A stretch of DNA of 64,000 nt, taken from positions 11,316,427-11,380,426 of the forward strand of contig JABAKD010000023.1 of NCBI GenBank assembly GCA_012845835.1, given 5' to 3'. This document shows, in pieces, positions 11,201-24,115 of the stretch. The notes beneath the pieces are model-generated. The model saw only the letters and a program-made list of their open reading frames with translations. It was not told the DNA's origin and ran no database searches. Every line of letters begins with the position of its first letter. Position 1 is the first letter of the stretch. The translations under genes were made by a program, and so were the position numbers. Origin of the DNA: Undaria pinnatifida (taxonomy: Eukaryota; Sar; Phaeophyceae; Laminariales; Alariaceae).

Positions 11201-11933
11201 GAATACCACTTCCCTTGGGATCGACCCTACCACAGCACGATTAAAAGGCAGTAGCTCGGAAAGAACAGACCATCCGGCCCGCCTATCGTTTTGCGTGAGG
11301 CACGCCGACAACTACATCAGTTGTGGTATGTTTTGCAGTGTGTAAATCACGGGAGTAACTACCCTTTGCGACGAGGTGCCGCGTTGATACCAAAAAAAAT
11401 CAACGCGGGGGTAGCAACCCTGCATGAGAATCTCTGACTATTCGCAGCCGAGAGGTCTCATTGATACCGAACTATATACCATAACGAATTAACCGACGAT
11501 GGAATGTCACAACAGCAATATCCATGCCGGTGACGTGGTCCCAGCTGACGCCTACTCCTGTACAAAAATCAAGTTAATCACTTCTGCTGCAAAAGGCAAG
11601 AAAGCCACGAAACACTTACAAATCTGCGGGTTTCGTTTCGAGCTGCGCATGGCATGCATACGTAATATCCGTGTCGGTGATATGGTTTCGGCTGATCGGA
11701 CACCTCCTGTTGTGGTTAGAAACGTCAAGTTCATCACTACTGCTTTCACAGGCAAGAACTCTCGAGAACACTCACAACTCTGCGGGTTTAGCTTTGAGCT
11801 GCTACGGCGTTCGTACGTACTACCCGTATGCCGGTGACGTGGTCCCGCCTAGTCGAGCACCTACAGATGAAGTTAGCAGCTTTAACTTCATCATTGCTGC
11901 CGAACCGGGCGAGAAAGCCAACTCAAGCTCGAC
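8231..11933 (+). repeat. Leader region with tandem 150-bp-scale repeats, upstream of copia gag
   Basis: A motif close to CGTAATAYCCGTGCCGGTGACGTGG, followed by a GGCAAGAA...ACACTTACAAATCTGCGGGTT segment, occurs at about 8740-8880, 9830-9990, 11515-11650, 11650-11800 and 11815-11930. A second repeat (TTGGAGAAA...GATCGACCCTAC) occurs at 10030-10100 and 11165-11235. No convincing coding frame is seen; the 151-codon frame at 10620-11075 is unrecognised. The spacing suggests a repeat-rich 5' leader, or several nested copies, of the element at 11934. Confidence 0.5.
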
Positions 11934-12425
11934 ATGATCACAACAGCGGTGGTGAAGGCGGGAAACAGCAACGGCCTCATGAATGTGATGAAAGGACTAC
12001 AAACGTTCAGCGGCAGGGACCCTGCCCAATTTGACGAATGGCACAAGAACACCTGCATCTTCCGTAGCATATTCCGCAGGGGCGTCTTCAACATCACCAG
12101 AGGACAGACCAGACCAGCTATTGCCCACGGAGACGAAAATGTCAGTAGCACACTTCTCCAGATCGCGTACAACAGACACAACAAATAACTTATGGTTGCT
12201 CTTCGCCTCGTGACGGAGAAGCCGGCATCACTTCTGGCGCGCAAGCACGAATATGCTTCTGGTCTCAGCGGCAGCAGATATAGTGCATATCAGGAGCTCG
12301 TAGGCACGTACAAGATGGTCACCGACCAAACAGCCCAAGACAAGACCGAACAGTGCCGATTACAAAAAGGTGCACCCTGGGCAAGACCCAACAACCAACT
12401 CCCAGGAATCCGGCTTCATGCGTAA
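11934..12425 (+). pseudogene. Copia gag fragment
   Basis: The frame begins MITTAVVKAGNSNGLM and contains LQTFSGRDPAQFDEWHKNTC, the F-G-(x)-F-x-W arrangement typical of copia Gag N-termini. It stops at 12188. The Gag sequence resumes in another frame from 12192 (TEKPASLLARKHEYASG, YQELVGTYKMVTD). A zinc-knuckle-like region with paired Cys/His follows near 12850-12960 (NDVECPKQ, NDAECHKQ). Confidence 0.65.
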
Positions 12426-12969
12426 TGTAACTCGAACGCATGTGATAGCCCATTACCGAACGTAGATTCAAGGGCACCCTCGTTCAAGGAATTGTCGAAG
12501 GATACAAGGACGTGCGCTTCGCAACGTACAGCGACGCCACCATTGACGTAGCTCAAAAGTCGAGAAACTGGTAAGCAATCTATACCTCGACAATCTATCG
12601 CGCCAAAAGGCAACCAGGAGTAGGATCGCCGAACGGGGTGAGAGCCATAGCGGTACAGTCTGCCCGGTCTCAGCGATGTTACCTTGTACAATCGCAAACA
12701 GATGGAGCACCATCAAGACGATTGTCCCTCACCTCTCAACAGCAACGAGGCGAGCGCAACAACGACAATCACCAGAAAGGTCGCAAAAAGGGTGGCCAGG
12801 GCATCAAGAGCAGACAATAACTGGCGGCGGCGCCGGACAAAAGTGGTGGTCACTGAACAACTCCACCACTCAAAACGATGTCGAATGCCCTAAACAGAGG
12901 CGGCGGTCATTGCACAACTTGACCACAAACAACGATGCCGAATGCCATAAACAGAGAGCCGCCAACATA

Positions 12970-13600
12970 CGAAAAGGTGACGCTCATGCTGTGGACATCG
13001 TGGGCACACAAAACTGGCAATACTTGGGTGGCGACTTGCGGTTGATCGTTTCATTCGAAAGGCAATACAATGGTCATGCTGGTCGACAGCGGAGCGACAG
13101 AACCGTTCCTGGACGACGTGCTCATTCCAGCATTGAAAATATCTTGCTAAACTACAAGCTGCTCGACAATCCAAAGAAGATCACAGCAGCTGGCCACCGG
13201 GTCATCCTTGGGACTGCCACCGGTGTCCTCTCCAGCACTATCACAGACGAGAACGGTGAGATACATAATGCAACCTTCCGCATCGTGACCGTGCCAGGAC
13301 TTGGGCTGTATTTCCAGAGAAATCGCCACCAACCGCAACCCGGCACATCCTCGTCTGACAAAGGGCGACATCTTCGTGCCGCTACGGCAATCGCCTGCAG
13401 ACAATGGGTTATGCACATTCGACACAAAAGTCAGCGTACAAACATCATCTGCACACAGCATGGCCATGAGCGCGAAGCAAGCGCCGACATCTGGCACAGG
13501 CGACCCGGCCACACGAACCCTTGCAACATGGAGTTACTCCTCAAAAAGGAAGGGAAGGGTGTTAACTTCAATGGCATTTTCGCCCGTGTATAAATATCCG
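12970..13600 (+). pseudogene. Copia protease and pre-integrase fragment
   Basis: Around 13070-13130 one frame reads MVMLVDSGATEPFLDDVLIP, the D-S-G-A aspartic protease site. A frameshift then moves coding to the frame ending at 13593, which has HRVILGTATGVLSS and a pre-integrase-like ADIWHRRPGHTNPCNMELL at about 13485-13540. The catalytic triplet is present, but the reading frame is broken on both sides. Confidence 0.7.
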
Positions 13601-14480
13601 CAGTCGGCAGCAGCCAACAAAACGTTCACCCGAAGCAAAACTCACACATGGCCAGAATGCCGATGGAGTTGGTGTAAACCGAACTTATGGGACTGATTAA
13701 ACCGGCAGCAACCTTCGAATACATAAACAAAATTGTCCATGGCTCCACCAAGATGAAGGAAATTTTTCTCCTTTAGTCAACACCTGATGCCCTCAAATCA
13801 CGCCACCTATACAACAATACGATCGCTGTTCCGCTGGGACTCCGTATTCAGCGGCTGCGAGCTGACAAAGGTGGCGAAAAGGTTTTGAAAGAATTGACGC
13901 AACGCTGTATTACCTCCGGAATCAACATGGAATATGCTGCGACAGCCACGCCCCAACAGATCGAGGTGTCCTAACGCGACAGGAGAAAACTCGACATCAT
14001 AGTTCGGTGCCTGCTCGAGGGCGGCAACTTTCTCCGCTTCATGTGGGGTGAGCTGTTCTTGACAGCGATCTTTCACTCTAACCGATTGCCAAAATCATCG
14101 CTGGGGTCTGATTCGCTTTTCTTCAGGCAGCACGACACGAACGCAGATTTGACTGGTCTACGAGCGATTGGATCTTGGCATTCGTGCACAGCGGAACACA
14201 CGCGCCCGAGCTAGCTGGCAAAGCTTGGGAGGGCAAGCTTTGTGGGTATAGCCCACACAGCAAAGACTGCAGAATCTATAATGCCGCAACAGGAATGATT
14301 TGGGAAAGTAAGACGGCGCCCTTCCTAGAAACTTCATCCTACAACCAACTTTCCGCTCTGGGCCCGCACGAAGACAACTGCGTACAAGACGCCATGAACC
14401 ACACTTCAATCCTCGACCCCGCCATCAACATCGGGGCGAAAGATGGGTGGAAAAACGCGGTGACGCGCTTGATTCAAAAC
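13600..14480 (+). pseudogene. Copia integrase core, degenerate
   Basis: Pieces in several frames follow the integrase order: MELVYTDLMGLIKPA near 13655-13700 (D of the DDE core), RIQRLRADKGGE near 13840-13875, and an INMEYAATATPQQ piece near 13920. Frameshifts and stops separate them. Confidence 0.55.
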
Positions 14481-14889
14481 TTGATGCTTGGAAACGAAAC
14501 CCGCAACCCCAGCCAAGGACAGGGCAAATCTTCTATTAATGAAGCAGGAGGCCCTTCATCTACGGTCGCTGTACAAGGGTCACTGTCATCGACAGTTGCA
14601 GCACCAAGATCCCCTCCATCTGATGAAAATAGATCAGATGCACCCTTACCGCAGACAACCAGCCCCGTTGTGCCCAGGCTGCTGGTGAACCGCGCCGTTA
14701 CTCGGCCAGCGGCTCGAGCTGACTTAAACCGCGAGAACAACAACGACCCCACATTAACCAGCTTGGGGGGGTCCACAAGCCACAGTCGTGGCAGGATTCA
14801 CAGGTGTTGCTCACAACAACGAAAACCCTCTTCCCACACACATGGCGTATGCTCTAACGACCGACAGCCCTGAATGCAGAGGGTTCCTC

Positions 14890-15795
14890 GGGCAGGAGAA
14901 AGTGTCATAAAATTTTCCGTCAAGTCCAGGATGAAACAAATTCCCCTCAACATAAGCAGTGGGAAGACGCCATGGGCGAGGAGATGCAAAGACTGGACGA
15001 CCATGAAGTCTACGACTTGGTGCCTATTACCAGCGTACCCAAGAACCCGACGGTCATGGGCTTTCGCTGCACTTTCAAGCAAAACGCAGACGGTACACTC
15101 AGGGCGCGCCTAGTAGTCCAAGGCCACTCCCAATAACCATGCATTGATCACGGGATATCGCCCACGCCGCTGTGCCGGATTCAAAGCCAGCCCACACAAC
15201 TACAAAAAGCATGGGAGTATGCCTGACCCGTTTTTCGACTCGATGTTGTAGCAGTAATCCTCCAGGCCGAGAATGACGACATCTTCGTCGAAACCGCCCC
15301 GGGAAATGCCGTCATGGATGCCAAGACCGGCGTCCCCACGATCACGAAGCCCGCTCGATGGCACGATACCAAAAAAATCGGCTTCACGCCAACATTGTCA
15401 GACCCACACGGTTACAAGAATGGCAGCAATGACCCCTTCGCAATCCTCAGCCTTTAAGTCAACGACATGCTCATCACTGGGAGGAACAAGGAAATGGTGC
15501 AACAGCTCAAAAAATGACATAAGGACCGATTCGCCATGCAAGATATGGGCGAGGTCAGCTATATTCTAGGTATGACCGCCACCCGCAACTACAAACAAGG
15601 CACCTCGGTCGTCACGCAGAAGGATTATGCCCACTACATTGTCGAAATATTCGAACTGCATGACTCCAGGCCCGCATACACCCCAGGGTACAGGCCCGAG
15701 CTCTCCAACAAGCAGCCCGAGCACACTCTACTATGTGCATCAGACATCAAGCTCTACCAAGTTATTGCTGGATCGGTAATTTACCTGGATTAGTG
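14890..15795 (+). pseudogene. Copia reverse transcriptase, degenerate
   Basis: The N-terminal RT signature QWEDAMGEEMQRLDDHEVYD then LVPITSVPKNPTVMG is at about 14960-15060, with F-K-x-N-A-D-G-T and R-A-R-L-V-V-Q-G-H following. Downstream the frame from 15536 reads MQDMGEVSYILGMTATRNY and ends with IKLYQVIAGSVIYLD, typical of the copia RT-connection segment. The YVDD-region equivalent (VNDMLITG, near 15460) lies in another frame. Several indels prevent translation. Confidence 0.75.
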
Positions 15796-15884
15796 CATTA
15801 GCCATTGGCTACGAGATAAGATACCCGGTCAATCAACATTCAAGAGCGTGCAGCAAGCCCGGGGAGTGCACATGACTATGACGA

Positions 15885-16201
15885 ACAATTATTCCGCTAT
15901 TTGACAGACCATCCGGATTTGGGCAAAACCTACAAACATGGGCAACTCACCCCGTACGGCTACACCGACGCGTCCTTCGCAACAAATCCGGAAAACCGCA
16001 TGTCGACATCCGGCTAACTCTTCGTGGTGGCAGGAGCGCTCGTCAGGTTCGGTGCCGAGGCGCAGACGCTGAGTGCACAATCAACCTTAGAGGCTTGGGA
16101 GGCAAGGAAGCAACCTGTCGTACCCAGCTTCCAGGAGCTGTCGTTCACCACATTTGGCAGGGTGCCGATGAACAGCGCGACAGTACTGGTGTTTGAAACA
16201 T
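15885..16201 (+). pseudogene. Copia RNase H, 5' half
   Basis: YGYTDASFATNPENRMSTSG gives the first RNase H acidic site and the S-x-S-G motif. QSTLEAWEARKQPVV corresponds to the S-T-E-A-E-Y-x-A segment. The sequence is lost at NSATVLVFET (16185-16200), just where copia proteins have E-D-N-Q. Confidence 0.75.
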
Positions 16202-16505
16202 AGGAAATGGTCATATACCCCCTGGTTTTTGGGTGATTTGGAGGTACAGGGAAAACACGCCCGCAGAATGTGCCTGCGTTTGTCCCAAATGGCCTAAACT
16301 TCAATTCCGACGCGCTGGCATGACACTCGCAGCCCATGCCGAGCACGCACACCGTTTTCGTTTTTCGGGCACGGTATAAAGGGCTAAAGAGGCCGCGGCG
16401 AAAGAGAGGGCAACATAATCCTCCCTTGTGACTACAACGTAGGGGGTCATACCCCCCAAAATCTATTAAATTCATTCTCTACCCCCTCTTATCACATTTC
16501 TCCCC

Positions 16506-18618
16506 CCTTTGACCGAAAACCATACCCCCTCTTGACCAGTTTTGGCACCTTACAAGAAGGGTGGCAATGAGGAGCGTGACAGACGCCGTCAGCTGGTCAA
16601 ATTCCTAACTGCATTAAGCTACTGCGTTGGCGGTTCTTGATTTTTTTTGTGATGCATGTGCGTTCTCGTGCTCAACCTGATACATACAGTTGCGAACTAA
16701 AGTAGTAGTACAGTAGTAGTAGTTCAGCTACGGAATCATCGTCATGTAATCATAGCGCGTCAGCGTGAAACCCTTGCATTAATTGGTCCTGGTTCCTCGT
16801 ACGACGGACCTTGCATTTTTGCTTGTTTGTTGTGTATTCATCCCATTTTTCATTCAGATCTGGAGACACATAACATAGATAAGTTAGAGAGTGCAGGATA
16901 TGAAGTGCTCCTCCTTTATCGCACTACTACCAGACCGGTGACTTTCGTATATAGTAGTTGGAATAGCAGATGTTGTACAATACTACCAGCAGTCAAGCAG
17001 GTGACAGGCCCGTACGTACTATTCTTTTTTGATTGACTATGATGGTGGTTGTACCCCTTTGCTTGGTGCTGCTATACACCAACTATCTGGGGGGGGGGTG
17101 TACTACGGTTGTTGTGGTTTAATTATATCGAGCCAAGTTAATCGAGCTCTCAGGAAGTAGTGCCGCACAACAAACGCCGAAAACAAAATCAGACTACCTT
17201 CCCTCGTCGACTCGCGTACAGTGTAGTTTGTGAATACGAAACCCACAGCAGCAGCACGACTGCAGCAACCACGCGATACGTACGCTACATAGTGCATGTT
17301 ACCTGTTGTTTGCAGCCTGTTACAGTGCGTTTCCTTCTCGCACCATACATAGGAGACTTTCGTACCATATAGTGCAGAAATTGAGCAAGTATCATGTAAC
17401 ATGGCACTACTGCGTCGTAAAAACTACAGTTAAAAGTCCATAAGACAGACGATCGCGGCTCTCGTGATGGTGTGCGTGCGGCTTGTGGGTCTCAGTGTGT
17501 CATCTTACTGCGGATGTTCTCATCGCCATAGCTCACCCAGCCCGTTCCTTCCCACATGCTCTCGTTGACATTCAAATGGGTGACAAAAATCAGTGACGCG
17601 ATACCTACAATTTGACCCGAAGGGTGCGCCAGCTAGCGTTGGGCTGCGAAAGCAACTGAGTTAAATCGACACACGACGCGTATGAAAATACGTGGACGTG
17701 TGGTGAGCTAAAGCTTTATTTTTCCCCATCCGCCGGAGGATAAAAAAAAAAAAGTGAAAGAAAAAACGTAAAACAAATCAGCTGCTCTCGTGATGGTGTA
17801 CGTGCGGGTCGCGGGTTTCCGCGTACCATCCTCCTGCGTCCGTTCTCTGTGGCCGCCTCATCGCCTTAGCTCACTCAGCCAGCTCCCTCGCATGTGCGCT
17901 CGTTGATACTCAATCTGAGTTGGCTCCAAAAACAAATGCCCTTCGTTACCTGCGTCTTGTGTGAAAAATAACCAACCGAACCACATGCGACGACCCAACT
18001 CTACCGCCACGCCTTGACCAGACCACCACCACCACCACCACCACCACAACCGTCACCGCAGCAGGAGCATGTAAGGAGCACAGGTTGGTGGCGATGGTAG
18101 TGGTGGGTGGGTGGTTGATGGTGATGGGTGATGTGGGTGGTGGTGATGGGTGGTGATGTGATGGTGATGGTGACAAAATACTCCTCGCTGCTTTTGCGGC
18201 GCCTTTTCACACTGGTGGTGGTGTTGATGCTTGTTGTGCGGATGGGTGGAAAAAACAGTTTTGTTTATGAAGAACACGCCCCCCCCCGGACCAACCGGCC
18301 GGCTGGGCAAATCGGACATCACGAGCAAGCTCTACGAATTCAAAAGTGTTTTGGACGCGGTCAGAAGTGGATAGATGTCGTAAATAGGGCCGCCTGCAGC
18401 CGCCGGGACGGTCGAAATCGGCTCCGGGTTGGTCGAGATCGTTGTGTTTGAGGGGCCATTTTCTCTGCACAGACACAATCGGGAAGAGAGTTTGCGTAAT
18501 TAAATAGAGCAAGCCTGTTTGTTTTTTTCGGACTTTCTCTCGCAGACAACCCGGATACAGCTGACCGCGAGATGCGAAGAGACTACGTCGCAGCGCTGTC
18601 GCTTCGCTTCATCGCCTG
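16506..18618. other. Interior of the inverted-repeat element, no gene recognised
   Basis: Contains a G-run at 17089, CCA/GGT trinucleotide-rich stretches (CACCACCACC at 18024-18046; GGTGATGG repeats at 18085-18175), and no frame with a domain signature. Segments at 17520 and 17800 (CTCGTGATGGTGTRCGTGCGG, CATCGCC-TAGCTCACYCAGCC) are about 300-bp direct repeats of each other. Confidence 0.4.
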
Positions 18619-18619
18619 C

Positions 18620-19690
18620 TCCTCATCAAAAATTGAGTATAGCGAGGACGACTGCACGTCACCGCCTAACAGCCCGAAGAGACCACGAGCGGAACATTCA
18701 GTAGTTGCGATTATATAGCTGCGATCGTTTATCGCTTGGCACAGACGCGTATAACAAGCGGTACCGGAAGTATAGGGAGTAGAGCCGGTTGTGAAAGTGC
18801 CGGCATTTACGGGTGTCACATACAGGCACTTTAGGGACCCAATACAGCATTGGTATATACGAGTGCTGGTGGTGCTGCATGCGGCCTCTGTTTGTTTCTC
18901 CTTTTTTCCCCTTCGCTTGTGTTCGCTCTTATTATGTTGTTCTTCCTTGTCATGGGTTCTTATGAGCCAGGGGCACAAGGGGTTGGGGAGGGGCGGGATT
19001 CTTCATTTCACAAGGGGCATCGTTTGCACAGCACCGTGGCCGCACGCAGCACCCCCAGTACCCGTATATACCAGTCTGGTCCCGCAATAGTGCCGGTATG
19101 TGCGAGTCGTAAATACCGGCATTACTCCCTATATATCCAGTGTTGGTTATTGTACACAGCTGTGCCAAGCGATTTCACAGGACACCGGCACTGCAAGGAC
19201 ATCGACTGCTGTTGTAGGACGCGTATCATCAAATGGATTTTACATAAAATCATACTTCGGAGTACAACCTTCGCAGCGTTCTCGGAGATGGATAAGAGGA
19301 TGATATTGCTTTGATCTTCAACATAGATGAGCACAGGTTTGCTACACGGTTGATTGTTGCCTTTGTTGTCTTTGTTGTGAAGGCTTCGACATGTGCGTGT
19401 GTTCCCTCCGGCCCGATAACGACGCGCCGAGCACAGCACCCCGAGTAGCAGGTGCCTGGTAATAGAAGGATGTGTGTTCTGGATCTCCCATTCCATTTCT
19501 GAAGAAGCAAATATATACGCCATTTGCTTTTGTGCTTGAACTGTTTTGTTTATTTTGTTTTGCTATTCCGTCATTTTCCGGAGATAAACGATCGCAACCA
19601 CTCGCAACTACTGGGTGTTCCGCTCGTGGTCTATTCGGGCCGTTGGGCGGTGACGTGCAGACGTCCTCGCTGTACTCAATTTTGAAGCAG
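18620..19690. repeat. Inner palindromic pair within the inserted element
   Basis: 18625-18740 matches the reverse complement of 19575-19685 (TTGAGTA-AGCGAGGACG-CTGCACGTCACCGCC). 18740-18860 matches the reverse complement of 19065-19180 (ATCGCTTGGCACAG, TATAGGGAGTA, CGGCATTTACG, GGTATATACG). The right arm carries about 390 extra bases at 19185-19570. With the outer arms this makes a nearly continuous but interrupted giant foldback. Confidence 0.7.
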
Positions 19691-20030
19691 TCAAAAATGG
19701 TCAAAGGGGGGACAAATTTGGTCAAAAGGGGATGCAGAATACATTTAGTAGATCTTAAGGGGTATAAACCCCCAACGTCGTAGTCGAAAGGGGGGATTAC
19801 GTTGCCCCCTCTTTCGCCGCTGCCCCGTTAGCCCCAATACCGTGCCCGAAAAGAAAAGAAAAACGCTGCGCGTGCTCGGCATGGGCTGCGGGTGTCATGC
19901 CTGCGCATCATAATTGAAGCTAAGGCCGTTTGGGGGAAGCACGGGCACGTTCCACGGGCATGTTATCCCTGTACCCTCAAATGACCAAAAAACCCGAGGG
20001 TGTACCCCCCTTTGACCACTTCCCCTTGAC

Positions 20031-20229
20031 CATCGCTGCTGATTCCACCGACAGTTCAAAAACCAAGCACATCGCCCGTCGCTGCTTCTTCCTCAAGCCG
20101 TTGAGGAAAGGAAGGGTTTCCATCAATTTCGTAGGTGCGCATGACAAGCTTGCCCACACTACGACAAAGCATCTCGCCAAAAACGCGTTCAACTCGATCA
20201 TTCATCAGACCAAGGACTTTTCGCGCTGA
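20031..20229 (+). pseudogene. Copia RNase H, 3' half
   Basis: TIAADSTDSSKTKHIARRCF corresponds to the A-I-x-L-A...S-R-T-K-H-I-D motif. It is followed by FLKPLRKGRVSINFVGAHDK, which has the G-x-I-x-x-x-Y-V-x-T-x-D-x-L-A-D arrangement. The frame closes at 20229. It joins in sense to the fragment ending at 16201. Confidence 0.8.
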
Positions 20230-20954
20230 AGAGGATTAAAACTGGTCGACAGGACAGTCGCCAAATTACCGCGAAGGAGCAGTGGACGTCAGACAGGGTC
20301 GCCTACTGTTTTCGTTACTGTCACGCTAATAAGCAACGGTTACACATATATCATCTAGTGTGGCTGCCCATATTTTCGGAATCCTATCGCTCTCCGAGCT
20401 TCTGCACTCAAAACACTAACCAACGAGTATGCTCTCGTGAAAAAGTGAGAGCGTGCGTACATGTGCTCTAAGTAAACGTAACCCAGGTAGGTGACAAACA
20501 TACTTCAGAAGTAGTCGGCAAGTTGAAGAACGTTGGACCGCCCGAATGGAATTTGGATGTACATATACACGAAGGCGTAGGCCTAGGGCGAAACAGCCGC
20601 CGTTCCATTATGGGGTAGTCAAGCGACGGGACAGTAAATTGGTCGGTTGATCGATTGATCGATCGGTTATCTGCTCTGAAAATTTTAATACATAAGTGCT
20701 GGCATTGAGCACGTTGTCGAGAATAGACTCTTCGGTGCCTTAACCTTCACAGCGCCATCTAGCGCGTATGTTCTTCTGATGACGATCTTGGGAAGGGAAG
20801 CAAGACATATTTCGGAACAACATTTCACAACACAAACTTCAAGTTTGAGGATGGAAGACGATACGCCTTGGAACGACATTCCACCCGGTAGCGATTTTCC
20901 TGACTGCTGACGTCACTCGAAGGGTCGTGTTCAAACGATAGTTGTATTCTTTGC
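20230..20954. other. No recognisable gene; copia 3' flank
   Basis: AT-balanced sequence with no supported frame. A GATCGATTGATCGATCGGTT cluster lies near 20645-20665. Confidence 0.35.
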
Positions 20955-21430
20955 GGCGGTATCATATTGACTAAATGCCCTACCGCAGCACCTAAAGCAA
21001 GTCGCGTCGTGTACGTCGTAAATTGTGTCGCGTCATCAGCAGTTTACAACTTCCGCTGTACGTATCATCCTATTCGACTAGCCCTGGTGCTACAGTTCGA
21101 CAAACCTATTAATAATGAAGTTATGGCTCCACGAACAGCAGTTACACAGCTGTACCGCTATGTTTGGGAAAAGGCAGTTAACGGTTAACAAGTTGAAATA
21201 CATCGAGTAGCTACGGCGAGAAGCTGAAAGTCTGGAGGAGCGGGGGCGCTTGCTCACCCCTCCTTTTTCACTCACTCTCGTTCCACCTGTCTCTGAACTA
21301 TCAACAGCAGTTCGTCGAAACAAAATTTTGCATTGCCCCGAAAGCGGCAGCTTATACCTGAGACACCACCGCACTACTGCCGAGCACAGTCATCACCAGA
21401 CGCTCTGAACGTCAATCGGGTTGCTCAACT
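20955..21430 (+). repeat. Dispersed repeat, copy 2 (possible copia LTR)
   Basis: Same-orientation match of 7685-8230 (see that entry). It lies about 0.7 kb after RNase H and ends some 170 bp before the antiporter exon at 21598. Confidence 0.5.
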
Positions 21431-21597
21431 GTTGTCACTCAAAGCATGTATCAAGAAAACCTTGTTAAATTCTCAAGGCTACCGCGAGAATGTAATTAAA
21501 CAACTGCAACGCCTACAGCAGTCAACCTTCACAAGTTGGCGACTGTCATGTCAGGCAACTCACAACTTTAACCTTACGTATCATGCATCATTCCTAC

Positions 21598-21746
21598 CGT
21601 GCGATCATGAGTACGAGGACCATGACGACGATGAATCCCCAGCACCACTGGCTCGCGTCAAACTCGTGTACGCTGAGGCCGATCGCGGCGAAGCAGTAGG
21701 CCTCGGCGATCATGCTAATCGTGTCCGAGGTAATCTTTGATGCTGT
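21598..21746 (-). CDS. Antiporter exon: AE...GLS helix and following TM
   Basis: The frame encodes TASKITSDTISMIAEAYCFA then AIGLSVYEF, matching the F-x-T-I-S-x-x-A-E-x-x-x-F-x-x-x-G-L-S segment of NHE/NHX proteins. A second hydrophobic helix WGFIVVMVLVLMIA follows, ending in the conserved arginine split across the junction (CG plus A from 2840). The acceptor is TTTTTGTTCAG; the donor is CG before GTAGGA, phase 2. The 855-bp upstream intron joins it to 22603-22702 in phase 0. Four degenerate copies of its 3' half occur at 3.1-4.0 kb in the next intron. Confidence 0.88.
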
Positions 21747-22602
21747 CTGAACAAAAAAAAACGTGAAAACAGTAAAAAGTTAGGGAAAAACACGAAAACA
21801 GACAAGAAACAATATATCAGGTCGTCCATACTTGCCGTCTGCGAGGTCTACGAGGTACATCGGGGTTAGGAATTGAGCACTTCGCAACGGTTACGATCGG
21901 GAAGAAGTAGTTATTTCCCTGAAAGCATAGGCACAATTCCAAAGCGGTTGCGCACTCCGAACGAAGCATCGACAAAAAAACTTAGCAGCCGAAAAAAAAG
22001 GCTGGTTTAGAACTGCTACAAGCCTTTTTCAGCCAGGCATCAGGTAATGTGTTTGTTTATCTCTTTCACGTCGGTTGGAGTGCTGTATAGTAAACCCGTT
22101 ACATAAAATATCTTGTATCGGCAGCACTCACTGTGCTTTGGTCGCGAAGACTACCTTATACCGTTTAACTCCAATGATATATTGTTATTCTGCGCCACTG
22201 AACAAAACGGGAAAAATCCGCATCAGCAAGTACTTTGTATCGGCAGCGCACAATTTGTCCACAACGCCTACAGTGTGCCGTGTTGATCTTCTGCACCACT
22301 TGCTGATACAGGAAGAGTCACTCATGGACGCATACAATTTCAGCGGCGTTCTGTGAACAACAGACATCCCTGTTCCGTGATGTGGCCACAAAAGCCTACG
22401 AAATACATTTTGATCATTTTTTTTTAGTGTTACGCTTCGGTACCTGGCGATACACTGCGTCACCTGGCGACATAGAGCCAACTTGAAAAAATTCAAGCAA
22501 ATAACATTCAGTGGCCACGGCATCGCTGTACTGCTATCTAGAAACGAAACACATGATGCACATGATGTACGACTTGTTGGATATGACCGCTTTTGGTCTT
22601 AC

Positions 22603-22702
22603 CTGTGCGTTTTCCCCCAGGCTGTGCCACGCGTAATGACTCAAAGTCAGACCGCAAAAGAACACCGCCAAAATACCAGACAGGTCCAGGGCTTCGCTCA
22701 AG
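22603..22702 (-). CDS. Antiporter exon: SGILAVFFCG / SHYAWHSL helix
   Basis: The frame encodes LSEALDLSGILAVFFCGLTL then SHYAWHSLGENAQ. This is the L-A-E-x-L-x-L-S-G-I-x-x-x-x-x-C-G-I-x-x-S-H-Y-T-W-x-N-L signature that separates eukaryotic NHE/NHX antiporters from other transporters. The first base C joins AG from the exon at 44357-44604 to make Ser, giving YLSF-S-LSEAL, the expected Y-L-S-Y-x-x-A-E context. The acceptor is CTATTTATTCAG; the donor is CAG then GTAAGA. A 1.4-kb AGT microsatellite begins only about 35 bp upstream of the acceptor. Confidence 0.9.
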
Positions 22703-22736
22703 CTGAATAAATAGGAAAACAGAAGTAACGTAAATG

Positions 22737-24115
<1,379 letters not shown>

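Larger units (their letters stand above)
16203..20030. mobile_element. 3.8-kb inverted-repeat element inserted in copia RNase H
   Basis: The outer arms are inverted copies: 16203-16505 matches the reverse complement of about 19690-20028, including GGAARTGGTCA ends, GGTACAGGGA, CAGCCCATGCCGAGCACGC, TTTTCGGGCACGGTAT and a terminal tract of GGGGGTxxTACCCCC. Copia RNase H coding stops at the left edge and restarts within a few codons at the right edge. No transposase was recognised inside, so it appears non-autonomous or foldback-like. A clear target duplication was not found. Confidence 0.75.
11934..20230 (+). mobile_element. Decayed Ty1/copia retrotransposon, split by an insertion
   Basis: Gag, protease, integrase, reverse transcriptase and RNase H follow one another on the plus strand in Ty1/copia order, with many frameshifts and stops. 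RNase H is cut at about 16200 and resumes at about 20031, after a 3.8-kb insertion bounded by inverted repeats. The element lies in the 18.8-kb intron of the antiporter gene, opposite to its transcription. It cannot be autonomous in this state. Confidence 0.85.

Noticed and set aside
7685-21430. Firm call of the two 7.7-kb and 21.0-kb repeats as copia LTRs
   Set aside because: Similarity and placement fit, but TG/CA ends, a primer-binding site and target duplications were not found, so it is recorded only as possible.
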